Shown piece by piece: positions 1 through 12,297 of a stretch of 64,000 nt of DNA. How positions within the stretch are numbered: the first letter of the stretch is position 1; the number at the start of each line of letters is the position of its first letter. The notes under the pieces are model-generated. The model was not told the origin of the DNA. It searched no databases and worked only from the letters and a program-made list of their open reading frames with translations. Source of the DNA: Diphasiastrum complanatum (taxonomy: Eukaryota; Streptophyta; Lycopodiopsida; Lycopodiales; Lycopodiaceae); the NCBI GenBank assembly GCA_029204225.1, contig CM055097.1:29065192-29129191 (forward strand), in the 5' to 3' direction. A program made the translations under genes and the position numbers.

Positions 1-2473
1 CTTAATGATAGCAACACCTTGTATCCTCAAGAGACGGTACCGGTCGGTACTTTTGCATACATAGATCCTGAGTATCAGCGCACAGGTGTCTTTGGGCCTA
101 AGTCTGATCTATATGCATTGGGAATTGTTATTCTTCAATTGCTGACTGGGAAGCCAGCAGTGGGTGTCTATGAAATGGTTGAAGAAGCATTAAGCAATGA
201 AAGGCTTTATGAAGTCTTAGATGATTCTGCTGGTGAATGGCCTCACCTAGAGAGTATGGAGTTGGCTTCTTTGGCTTTGCAGTGTGCTGAAATGAAGCGC
301 AAACATCGGCCTGATCTTGAGAGCGGTGTGCTTCCAATTCTAGATAGAACAAGGGCAGTTGCTGAAGAGTTTACTGCACAGCAATCTTTTTCACCACCAG
401 TCTCAAAAGAGGATGAGATGGGTGTTCCTTCAAGGTTTCTTTGCCCAATATTACAGGTAAGTCTTGTACTTTGTTCCTAGGTTGTCTTTCTTCAGAATTA
501 TTGCATTTGCTAGCATTTTTCTCTGTATTTGTAATATGTTAGCAGAGTTTCTGTGTTTATTTGACAAACGAGTATACTTTGAAGCTGATATTACAGGTGA
601 TTGTAAACTTTTAGATGCATTTTACTGGAGTTTAGATGCGTATATTCTCTATTCTTTAACTTTGTGTTTTAAGGACTATACCATAGATCTCCGTTGCTGT
701 TAAACCATGACTTCTAAGATTCTTGTTAGCTTTGAAGCACACACCTTACTGAATAAAACACTCCTATGTATATAAAAGCTTAGGTTATCATTCATTAATA
801 TTTTAAATTTGAGTCTCTTCATTTGTTGTGAAAAAATACTGGGGTTATTTTATAATACGGCAAATTAAGGGCTGTTGAACAATCATGGGAGAATAAACAT
901 TTCTAAACCTTAGGTTGTTAGACGTGCTTGTTAAGCAAAAAACTTAAGGTTTGGGCATCATAAATAGACTTGAATTCTGAAATACACTTTTGTTCAAGGT
1001 TTTCTAATTAAAAGTAATAATGCTCATCTCCAAAAGATTCTTGGGTCAAATGTACAGCATGAGACTAGTGGTTCTTGTTGGAAGAGAGTTTTGCACATAT
1101 CTCACATGAGCAACCTAATATGAAGCAAATCAACTAGCCTCCATTGCTGCAGCCTGCCTTACAATAGGAGGTTTTGACTCTAGACCATGTGAGATTTTGC
1201 CTGTTAGAATTAACCACTTCGGCTGAGGATCATGGCTTTCCAGTTGTTCAGTCATCTCTATCTATTATACTTTAAGAAGTTGCATCAGCTCAAGGATATG
1301 CACGTTCTGTAATGGGCATTTGGTCCTTCTGAGATTGTTTGAAGTCTATGGTTACTTTGGAGCTATTTCCCAATTGCAACAGTAGCAAATAGATTCATGA
1401 GGGCAATAAATTTTTTGCTGCCTGAACTTCCGCAAGCATGAGTGTCTTTGCATATAATTTTTCTCCCAATCAGATCTGGTGGTGGTTTATGTCTAGTTTT
1501 GCAAGGTTTTATAACCATGCATACTAGCGCCTCAAATTTCAATGCAATTTATATTTAGCTACAATTTTCGGTTGACAATCAAGTGCTACATTTTATATTT
1601 CAATTTTATAAAGATTCAACGCCCATAGTCGTTCAATCAGCTTCAGACTTCACAGAACAATGTACACATGATTATTGGTTTCATGTTCCGACACATGGCT
1701 GAACTGAAAAGAGGATATTCATCCTTGACGAGTATGAGCACTTGACAGAAAGCATCCAAGATGGCTTATGAGGCTATGTTGTATATGTAGAGTAGCTATT
1801 GGAAACTAAGACTGCCCCTATAAGCTTACAGTTTTTGTTACTTCTGAGTATTATTTTAAACCTACCATTCTGTAAAATTCTGAGACTTCACACCAATTTT
1901 AGCTTTAGTTATGTGTGCTAGAATTCAAGTTTTACTTCAAAGTTCACTAATTGCCTGAACTTAATAAATTTCTTCTGGGTATGTGTTTTTCTTTTGTGTA
2001 ATCACTGAAAAGATTCGCATTTCTAGTTTTTCTGAATTTTTCTGCATGTGCTATTCTAGTCAACCATCTTGGACTTTAGGTACATAAGGTTTTCTTGGTT
2101 TTGGATTCCACTGCCCCTTTGAATTGCAAAAGATCCCTTCGGGTAGTTGGTGTGGGCCTTGAACAGCAGATTGCATTTTAGTTTGGTATGCTCTTTCCCT
2201 TCCGGCATTTCACAATCTTGTTTGCTGATGCTGTTAAGTGTTGATAGCGACTGGAAGATTACGATGATTGCGATGGTACATAATGTGTGTGTGCAGGAAG
2301 TAATGGAGGATCCAGTTATTGCAGCTGATGGTTACACTTACGATTATAAAGCAATCAAGCAATGGTTTAAGGAGCATGACACATCTCCACTAACAAACTT
2401 AGAACTCAGGCATAAACTTCTGACTCCAAATCATGCACTTCGCACAGTTATCCGTGAGTGGCAAGCCAAATAA
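1..2473 (+). CDS. Kinase plus U-box E3 ligase (PUB), 3' end
   Basis: Two exons: 1-456 (open to the window edge, reading from base 1) and 2297-2473 (stop TAA). They join in phase 0 across a consensus donor CAG|GTAAGT and acceptor GTGCAG|GAA. The visible 210 residues start in kinase subdomain VIII (VGTFAYIDPEYQRTG), continue through subdomain IX (KSDLYALGIVILQLLTGKPA) and the subdomain XI arginine (KHRPDL). They end in a U-box that begins VPSRFLCPIL, is cut by the intron, and resumes EVMEDPVIAADGYTYD with the usual WF and SPLTN positions. In plants this order (USP domain, kinase, U-box) belongs to class IV PUB proteins such as PUB33/34/51/52, cytoplasmic E3 ligases that receive ubiquitin from an E2. 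The N-terminal USP and kinase lobes lie off the window. Which paralogue it is cannot be said from this piece. Confidence 0.92.
457..2296 (+). other. Intron inside the U-box of the PUB gene
   Basis: GT...AG intron of 1,840 bp that interrupts the U-box right after CPILQ. An intron at this position is common in kinase-type PUB genes. The interior is AT-rich with no coding similarity, RNA gene or terminal repeat that I can recognise. Confidence 0.8.
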
Positions 2474-4313
2474 ACAGGATCATCTTTCTAGTTCTATATT
2501 TCTACTGGAGGGCTATTGTTGTGGCTGCTGCAATGACTTTTGATTTCTTGTGCGATAACAGTGGAAGCAGAAATCTGGATTGCAACGAAGAGTTTTTGTG
2601 AGATCTATTGCACACTTCTTGTCTATATTGTATGTTATGCAAAAATCAACAAAGAAAAAGTTTTCTGTATATATGGATTAGGAGCTCTGTGTATTTTGGC
2701 AGATGGGTCCTGTGAAATAGTTTAAACAGCTGATCATTATTATTTTGCTTGAATCTCTGTTGCATGGCCAAGCTTTTTGTATGCTGTGTTCCAGGAAGAA
2801 AATCTAACTGAGCGAGCTTCTCAGCAAAGATGCATTGGGACACCAAGCCTGTTCAATGCCCAATTGCAACCAGTTTCATACTAATTGGATTGTCAAAAGT
2901 GCTGCAACAAGCATGTGACCTTTAGTTTAACCCTGCTGGAGTCCTTTACGCCTTTGTATCATTGACGTTGCAGAATATTCTAGCATTGTCTCATAGTTAC
3001 CAGAAGATTTAAATTGAAAATATCCAAATAGAAAAGAATCGAATGGTTTCAAATAGAATCCAAGGGATTTTAATCGAATGGTTTTTATTGCAAAAAGCTG
3101 ATATTGAAAAAAACTCACATTTTTTTTATGTTTTCAGAAATCAGGGTGATCAGGTCAAAAGCTTAGAAGTGACCATCAAAAGCTTAGAAGTGACGAATGA
3201 TATTGAATAGGGATATAGGAGATGGGATAGTACGGTGACTGGTACCCTCAACTTGTAAATTAGTTGTAACCTATAAAGTCCTGTTCAGTGTGCACAAATT
3301 TTCAGGAAGGCAATGCCATTTGGGAACTAAAGGTTTTCATTTAAATATTGAAACACTCAGATGTTCAAACTGCAGTTCTTTGAGTCTATTCATAATCTGC
3401 AAGAAACTAGTATAAGCACTATAACCATAGTTGCCAAAGAACGGGAATGAGGGAACATCTGGACCCCTGGATATGGAAATGTTCCTTGGCGAGGGGAAAA
3501 CAGGGGAACCACATCATCGCAAATAATGATTTTCTAGAAGATGATGTATTATTTAGAATAGAGTTCAAGCACTCAAATTGTAGACACTATGTACACTGGG
3601 AAGGAAAAATTAAGTGTTCGATTTGAAAAAATTGGGCCGGAACGGAAAAATATTCGGCCAAAAGGGAGAAAAAAATGGTAAACATAAGCCACAGGGGAAA
3701 CACCCGGAGAACTGCTGGGAATGCATTGAATCCACTACATTGGTCAATTTATCCTTGGATTGTTGCAAAGGGTCTCAGTCATGTGTAGAGGGACATTCAA
3801 GATTGTTTGATAACTTTGATTCAATCCTATTTCTTTTTGAGAAATGCAATCTTAATGTAGAAAAATGAAGTCCACTAGCTCATTGTCATAATATCCTTCT
3901 TGTTTTTCAGCTTACATGAATGTGTCAATGTCATTTAAAACGAAATCTTTTAAAACGGGTCAAAATCCTTAAAAAGGGTAATCATTTATTAATTTTTAAT
4001 TTTTGCCCAAAAACATGCTTTTTCATGAAAAATTCTCGAAAATCACACAAAATTTTTCTAAAAAGTATGCTTTTTGGCCAAAAAAACCAAACACCATCTC
4101 CAAAACAATTAAATTCTCTTAATAAAACGTTACAAAATAAAAATGTCCAAAGTGAACAAACATTTATGGTGTTTTAATAGTCTAAATCGACTTTCATGAA
4201 AACAACTCGTAGAATCCATTTAAAGTCAGTTACGGTAAATCCACAAATGTTGAAAACACTGAAAATAATTTTTATATTGTTTTTATTTACAATTCAAATT
4301 CCAAAAATCCTCA
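2474..4313. other. 3' UTR and unassigned intergenic DNA
   Basis: The sequence after the PUB stop presumably begins with its 3' UTR. The rest is AT-rich, with short ORFs in several frames (for example 3614-3868 and 3920-4177) that have no recognisable motif. I see no gene here. Confidence 0.5.
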
Positions 4314-6500
4314 CTAAGTGTTTGAAATATTATCAAGACTTTCGTTTTTAGTCGAAGAAGTTGATGATCCATTTTCTTCATTAGAGTGTATTGGCAAATT
4401 CTCATCTGAGTCGGCATCCAATGTTGAGAGAAAATTTTGTATTGTGGCTTTGCTAAGTTGAAGCCGAGTCAAAAATGATGGTTGTGCATTTAACCCAAGA
4501 CGTTTTTGCAAAATAGTTATTATTGAATTTCGTAAATGGTTCGTCATTGTCAACTTGAAATTAAATGCAAGTACAGCCACACCTTGGAGATTTACATTAT
4601 CGACTTTTGGCTGATTTTTTTGTTGAACGCTTTTGCTTGCTTTTTGAATCTAATTGCAACATTTCTAATTTGTACCTTCACAAAAAAAAACATTTGTTGA
4701 AGGGATACGCATCCATTGCACAAGTACAATTTTTGCCAATGTGTCAACAGAGTTTGAAAATTGTTTTTTCCATAATAAAGTGATGTTATCAACATTATTG
4801 CAATTTTGAATTGATGTTGGAACTAATATTATTTATTGGTGCAATGCAATGTTCCTTCGACATTCTGAAATCTCTAGAATCAAATGTGCGTCGTAGTAAA
4901 AATACATTTGGTTTTGGGTGTACGATTGCTTGATAATACTTTGTAGTACTGGCAAGGAAAAAGTTTTTTTGTGTCTCAGCTTTTTAGAAAAGCAGCTAAA
5001 CACTTGGTCAATTTGATCGTGAGTGTGACCCACCATTAAAAATTTTATTTTGATTATTTTAAAAAATTTGGAAGCAACCAACATGGATAAATATGTCATT
5101 ATTGTTTGATTCTTATTTTCTCTGACAATATTCTCAAATTGCAAGTAAAGAATTTCAAGAATGCTATTCCCGAATTCGACTATTATTTTGTGAATTACGG
5201 TAATAGTCAAGTCTGTTTCATTTCGAACATTGGGATAATTGAAATACACTTTAGACTGCAAAGTGTCGTCGAATATAAGAGCTCCAAGCAAATGAACTTG
5301 AATAAAATCCACTTCGTTTAGATTTTTTGGCACCCTTACAAAATGTGGCAGTAGTTTTTTCTCTTTATCCATCCCACCGATTACGAGACTCAAATATTTT
5401 TTAAAAAACTCCAAACACTCTCTTGTGTTTTGCAACCTTTTGTCTTTCTGATGTTTGTTGCTCTTTGGGAATTTGAAGTGACTTTGTAATCTCTCCCAAA
5501 AAAATCACGTAAAGAAAATGATTTAGTATTTGAAAGCCTAAAAGAAATTTAAAATGAGTGTTCGCACATCTATGAAATGCGTCAACCACACTTTTGTAGT
5601 TAAGAAATCTAGAAATAGTTCGACCTTGAAGACTAGGATCTCTTTTTAATCTCGTGTGCATGTGAGCAAGTCTTGAATTTCCAATTGCATGGACAACCTT
5701 GAAAGCCTTGCGACAAACTTCAGTTGTTTCCAAAAAGTAAATGAAACCTTTCATATTAGGCTTTACAAACAAACAAAGATAATAATTTTGATCATTTTTT
5801 GTCTTTGGGAAAAAGTTCAAGCAAATTTGCTTAATTTTGGTAGAGGTTAATTTTTTGCAAACATGAAAAAACACAACAAATTAAGTTTCTGACTTTACAA
5901 ATTTTACGAGGTTTTTCTTTGAGATCACGTCATTTCTTGCCTTGCTTGTAAATCTCTTCGAAACTTTTCTTTGCCCTTGGATTCTACTTTGTAAGAGAAA
6001 CTTTCGACATTAGCACCTGAAGGTGGTAGTAATGAATCTGTACCTGTTACAATTGTTGGTTGAATCTTTGCCACATCATCATCTTGATTTTCAGTGGAAG
6101 GCTTTGAGCTCTCAAAAATCTCTGTTACATAAGGAAATATAGATCATTTTGACTTCACAACATTAGACGAAACAAGTCTTCGTGCTTGCCTTGACCTATT
6201 CAAAGAAAGAGTTCTTTGTTGTGGGATGGTGGATTGACTAGAATCACTAACTGAATGCTTGCTTGAATCCAACTCATTATAAATCTCTTTTGAAGGAGAG
6301 TAGTACACTGTTTGAGGATTTATGAGACACAATGATGAAGATGAAGTCGTACAAAATTTTGTCGCTTGTATTGAACCTGAGTCACTTCATAGTACACAGT
6401 TGTAACTTTAATGTCAGATGAAGAACTGATAGAAATTTCGTCATAGTAGTTTGGGGCAGGAGGAATTAAAGAAGATGAGCTCTCCCTTGTTGAACTATTT
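4314..6500 (-). pseudogene. Broken DUF7869-family gene
   Basis: Two overlapping minus-strand coding blocks (5874-5401 and 5435-4833) lie in different frames, so at least one frameshift separates them. The first reads VCRKAFKVVHAIGNSRL, the cysteine-containing block that precedes DUF7869 in family members. The second has the DUF7869 signature in order: IGGMDKEKKLLPHF, LYLQFENIVRENKNQ and LMVGHTHDQIDQVFSCFSKK (the HTHxxID motif). Weaker Ser-rich reading upstream (6332-6144) may be the N-terminal part, and 4795-4314 may be the C-terminal end. Family members occur in multiple copies in plants and animals; their function is unknown and a transposon origin has been suspected. I infer a dead copy from the frame changes and the lack of a continuous ORF. 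Exact ends are uncertain because I found no terminal repeats. Confidence 0.75.
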
Positions 6501-6842
6501 AGGAAATATCTTTTAGAGAAAATTTAAAACAATTGTAATTTTACTTTTACTCTCAACACATGCTAAAATAATTTGACAAGAAAAAAAAAAACCTAGAGAC
6601 TTAATTCTATGCTAAGCGTAGAAAGCTAAGCTCGTCATGGGTTTGAAAAACCTTCCTAGGATTGAGAATTTCATTTTTTTAAATGCCTTTGTCACATACA
6701 CAAGCAATTCAAAAATAACACTCTATTACACAATTGAACCATTATGCAAGCAATATGTTATGTGCTTGTGAATACATTATATAAAGATTAAAGAATTTAG
6801 GATTGATAGATTCAAAGCATAAACTTTTATATTAATAATATG

Positions 6843-7838
<996 letters not shown>

Positions 7839-8411
7839 CTCCCCCCCTCCTCTCTCTAGAAATTAAACTATCTCTCTCTCTCTTTAAAATATTCAATACA
7901 TTATCTATTACGTTTCTATCTTTACATTATTATATTTGCATTATCTTTACTATGCTAACAAACTTTATCTCTCAAAAAAAAAAAATCAAAACACAAACAA
8001 CTACCTCCAAAAGCTCCAAGCACCAAAAGCTCCAACAGCCCCAAGCACCACCAAACACCATGCTCCAAATGCGCCAAACACTCGAGATCTGCACGAGAAA
8101 GAGTGAAGAAATCTGTGGATCGCACAAAATCTCAAAATTCAAACAAACGTTGGATTTTCATGTCCCAAAACACATCGAAATCTAACGTCCATGTTAGTAC
8201 CATGTGTAATCAAAAACTCGGATGTCCACGTCGGATGCCAACTAATTTTTTTTTGATAGAAAATTTTTCACGTCAGGTTGTTGGATGCCAACATGTTGAA
8301 TCCGACGACAAGTTTGAAAATTGGTTGGCACCACAGTTTCCTGATCATCAGACGTCCAAAATGACAACTTTTACTTGGACATTGGAATCCGATGTGTCGA
8401 AGTGCGACGAA
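7839..8411. other. Low-complexity A/C-rich flank, no gene
   Basis: Next to the CT array is a stretch of short imperfect repeats around CTCCAAGCACCAAAAGCTCC, then AT-rich DNA. Two overlapping short ORFs have no recognisable domain. Confidence 0.45.
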
Positions 8412-9574
8412 TTATAAAATTTCTAGAAATCCATCGGACGCCCATGTTATTGTGTTACTAGTTTCCATTTTTGCACGCTCTTTGAATTGTCGAAAGATTT
8501 TGAAAGCCTCCAATTTCTGCTTAATAAAATAAACTGCTGTTCTTCTAGAATATTCATCAATGAAGGTGATAAAATACTTTGCATCAGCAACGATGGAGTT
8601 TGCATTGGACCACATATATCTGAATGAACAACATCTAGAACATCTTTTGTTGCATGCATATGACTCGATCTAAAAGGATTCCTAGTATGTTTTCCAAGGA
8701 TGCAGCTATGATAGACAAGGAGGTCGACTTTGTTAGCTGGATAGTCGAGATCAAGTGCTAAGAATTGTCTAGACATGTTCGACACAGATGTATGATTTGA
8801 GTTTCCTAATCTATTATGCCAAAGTAATGTCTTATTGACAAGAACAAAGATGTTCAAGGCATGGCTAGTGTCAGAGTAACAATGCACTAGTGTATATAAG
8901 TATTTATGCCTTTTGTTGAGTGCAAGGATCTTATTTGTCCTATCAATAATTCGGCATTGATTAGACTCAAACTCTATCCTATGACCTAAATCAGTGATTT
9001 TACTTACTGATAATAGATTCGTAGAGAGTTTAGGTCCATACAAAACATTTGATAATAGTTTGAATTGATCATGTTGGAACTTCAATCTTACAGTGCCCTC
9101 ACCTTCGATAGTGTGTGTAGTATTGTCGCCAAGATGAACGAATTTCTTTGCCTTGTAAGGTGTATAGGAGTGACAATGCTCACAATTACTAGTCATATGT
9201 TGAGTAGCTCCAGATCCAGTAACCAAAAATTATCGAATCGTGCCTTTTGGGCTTAGACCATTAATGATCCTTCGTCCATGTCGATTTTGTGAGAAAGAGA
9301 TGATACTGTGACATCATATAGTGAGCTCAAAATGTCCTATACTTCTTTCGAAGTTTGAGTTACGTTGAGAATAATAAGTGTGAAAGCTTTATCATCATTT
9401 GATTTTCATTTTGAGTCAGTTGTGTCGTCTTCAAGCTTCACTTTGATACATGTGACAACATCCCACAACTCATTGGCAATTAGCAAGGTCTTCATCTTAA
9501 ATTTCCACAACTAGAATTTGGATCCATTCAGCTTATCTATAATGAGATCGACTTTACTCTGAGAATCCATTTAG
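8412..9574 (-). mobile_element. Ty1/Copia remnant, gag to integrase
   Basis: Reading leftward, the fragment begins near 9574 with a Copia gag start (MDSQSKVDLIIDKLNG). It then shows the protease-adjacent segment (SGATQHMTSN), the GAG-pre-integrase domain (LLWHNRLGNSNH) and the start of the integrase core (DVLDVVHSDICGPM). No LTR in matching orientation flanks it. It is a broken partial copy with several breaks, older than the plus-strand Copia copies to its right. Family assignment rests on the order gag, protease, integrase, and on motif similarity. Confidence 0.85.
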
Positions 9575-9616
9575 AACTTAGCATGTCAATTAATCGATGA
9601 CTTAAGAATGATATCT

Positions 9617-10058
9617 TGTGAAGATTGTCAACTAGTTTCGACATTTTATTTGGCAATTTTGGAGGCCAAAGTGAAATCTTAACTTAGAGTTAGTTTCATA
9701 AATGTCAATAAAGTTCTAAATAGTGCTATTACTATTTTTAGCAAGTAGCTAAGTGGATGAGGTCGAGTTTGGACACATTCTAATTGGTTAAATTTGGTAC
9801 ATTGCATTGGGACTAGTTTTTTTAGGTTTTTGGTTAAGTACCTAAAAGTTGCCATTTTAGGGCATAGTTGGAGAACAGGGCCAAATGACATATTGGATGC
9901 TATAAATAGTTGCACCTGCATGGATAACATCTCGTTTGTGTGGAGATCTCATCTTTGTTGATTCTATGTCCATCTCATGTCATTTTCTCATGTATCTTGA
10001 GTTTCTATGTGTACAATGTTGATTTTTTTGTAGATCTTGAATCCACACGTGTGAAGGA
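9617..10058 (+). mobile_element. Copia 5' LTR, left part (split by insertion)
   Basis: It begins TGTGAAGATTGTCAACTAG and is clearly similar along its length to the LTR at 51768-52375, including a TATA box (GCTATAAATAG). It stops abruptly at GTGAAGGA, where the inner Copia begins. Its continuation is found on the far side at 15915-16117, followed by a primer-binding site. The two parts total about 645 bp, against about 608 bp for the related LTR. Confidence 0.75.
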
Positions 10059-10684
10059 TGTGAAAGATTCAACTAGTTTGATCATATTTGCTACATTTCT
10101 ATATTTGGAAAATTGAGGCCAATTTTATATTAGACTTAGAGTCTGACTTCAAAGCTCATTAGTCTAAATTTCATTTGAATAAACACTTTTTGAAAGTGTG
10201 GGAAAGTTAGAAGTCGAGTTTGAGTGGACTCAAATTTAAATGTTTGATACATTGAATCTAGACCCAAAAATAGTAGGGTTTACATTTTGGAGGGAAAGCC
10301 AAGTGGCCAAATAGGGTTTGGACCTACTATAAAAGGATGTAACTCATGGAGAGACATATCTTCTCTCTGCTCTATCTCGTTTCATGCTTATACATGGTTC
10401 CACTATCCATTGGTGCACTATACTTGTGATTGCTTGTAATTATATGTGTAGAATGATCTATATTTGTTATTTTTGTGTGAAATACAGTAACTTTCTGGTT
10501 TTGTATGGACAACAACAGTACTTTATTGTTTGTTTCATGTTTGATCAAGTTCTATTAGAGTTTGCATCTCATTCATAGAGTAGATGCTGATTTTTCTACA
10601 TTGGTAAGATTATTGATTTGTTCTCTTTCTAAACCCAAAATCAGTTGTTGGATTTGATTCATCATTGATCTAAAATTTTTCACA
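10059..10684 (+). repeat. 5' LTR of the inner Copia
   Basis: It matches 15295-15914 from ACATTTCTATATTT onward. It carries a TATA-like CTACTATAAAAGG (about 10330) followed by a pyrimidine-rich stretch, and ends TTTTTCACA directly before the primer-binding site. Confidence 0.85.
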
Positions 10685-10696
10685 TGGTATCAGAAC
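10685..10696 (+). other. Primer-binding site (initiator Met-tRNA type)
   Basis: TGGTATCAGAAC directly abuts the 5' LTR. The Copia consensus is TGGTATCAGAGC, complementary to the 3' end of plant initiator Met-tRNA. Confidence 0.85.
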
Positions 10697-11304
10697 TTGT
10701 GTTTCAGGTTATGAAGGAGAAATCATATCTATGAATAATTTGGTGAAGATATCAAGGCTAGAGCATGCTAGAGAGGATTTTACACCAAAATTGAGTTTCT
10801 TGCATTTTTAGATTAGATTTTTTGTAGATCAAAACTCTATATAGGTTTATAAACTTGATCAATTCCAATTTTTGAATTCACATACTGTATTTGGCCGATT
10901 TTTGGATCATTGGATTAGCCTAAGTGGTGGCTAATAGATTGCATATCAGAATTTCAGCATTTGCATGTAGTTTTGAAATAATCAATTTTTTGTGATTTTG
11001 CCAAAACTCTAATTTTGATTGGATCTCTAGATAGTGAGGTTTCTGGACTTCATTTGAGTGTGTTTCAATCTTAGGAATTGGCAAGTGTCATTAGATTGAG
11101 GATAGATCATAGGTTGATCAAGATTTCATGATTCTATGTGTTGATTTGCTTGGTATAAGTGCTAGAAGAGAATTTTTGAGTAGTTTCAAATCTTTGTGAT
11201 TTCTTTTGAAAACATTTATTTTTGTTCAAAGGAGTGCTTTGTGCATTGAAACAGATTGAAAGAGAAAATCAAGTAATTGCTATAGGGCAACATCAAGTGG
11301 AGTT

Positions 11305-12262
11305 ATGTTGGAAGCCAATGATAGGCTTACCTCAAGTAACTATTCATTGTGGAAGGTGAGGATGGAATCACTTCTTGAGATGAATGCATTTGACATTTTT
11401 TGCCACTTTGAAATTTTATCAATCCATTGTGGTTTTTTCGACCCCTATACTTGCTCAACCCTTTGCAATTTTTTCAATTCTCCATGTTTTGGATATTGTT
11501 GTAGGTTTGGAGGAGAGACCAACAAGACAACAAGATCAAATGAGGTATGATAAGAGGGCCAAAGGGCTCTACACACATGATCAAGATGAATATTGATACC
11601 AATAAGCTTCTCAAGGAAGGTGGTAAGTGTACTTCATCAAGTGAGGCTTGGGATTCATTGAAGAAGCTTTATGAATCCAAGTCTACTTCTAGAGTGTTGA
11701 CTCTAAGAAGAAGAAAATTTTCTTGTTTGCAAAAGAATGAAGAAAGTCCAAATACTTTTTTTTTGAGGATGAAAGCTTGAATGATGAGTTGGCTTGCATT
11801 GATGAGAGCATTAAGGAAGGAGAGCTTGTTCAAGTTATTCTTAATGGATTGTTGGATGCTCATGCTAACATTGTTCAAAGTATTGCTATTCAAAAGACTT
11901 TGCCATGTTTGATGGATCTTCAAGATATCTTGATCAATGAAGAATATATACTTCAAGCAAGAGGTGGATCTACATCAACACTTCAAGAGGAGGCTATGTT
12001 CACAAAGGGCAAATTCAAGGGCAAAAGCAAAAGGAAGTGGTCTAAAGGACAAGATCAAATGGATGCTTCTTCAAGTTGGAAAAAGAAGGATAGATCAAAT
12101 GGCATCAAAGGACACTTTGCAAGTGAGTGCTACAAGAAGAAGAGAGATCAAGGAGACAAGCAAGGTAATCTTACTCTTGATGAGGATGGTTTGGATGTTC
12201 AAGATGCAAATGATGATGCTTTTGTGATGTCTTCATGTATGTTGCTTTTGATGGAGGTCTAG
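11305..12262 (+). mobile_element. Copia gag region
   Basis: Gag coding blocks of the inner element. An N-terminal motif (RLTSSNYSLWKVRMESLL) is typical of the Copia gag family. A lysine-rich tail with a zinc-knuckle-like end (GHFASECYKKK) follows. It is a fossil copy. Confidence 0.8.
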
Positions 12263-12297
12263 ATCCTTGGTGGATTGATAGTTGAGCAATTTCACAC

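Noticed and set aside
8103-8417. 104-codon plus-strand ORF
   Set aside because: No recognisable domain and next to low-complexity sequence.
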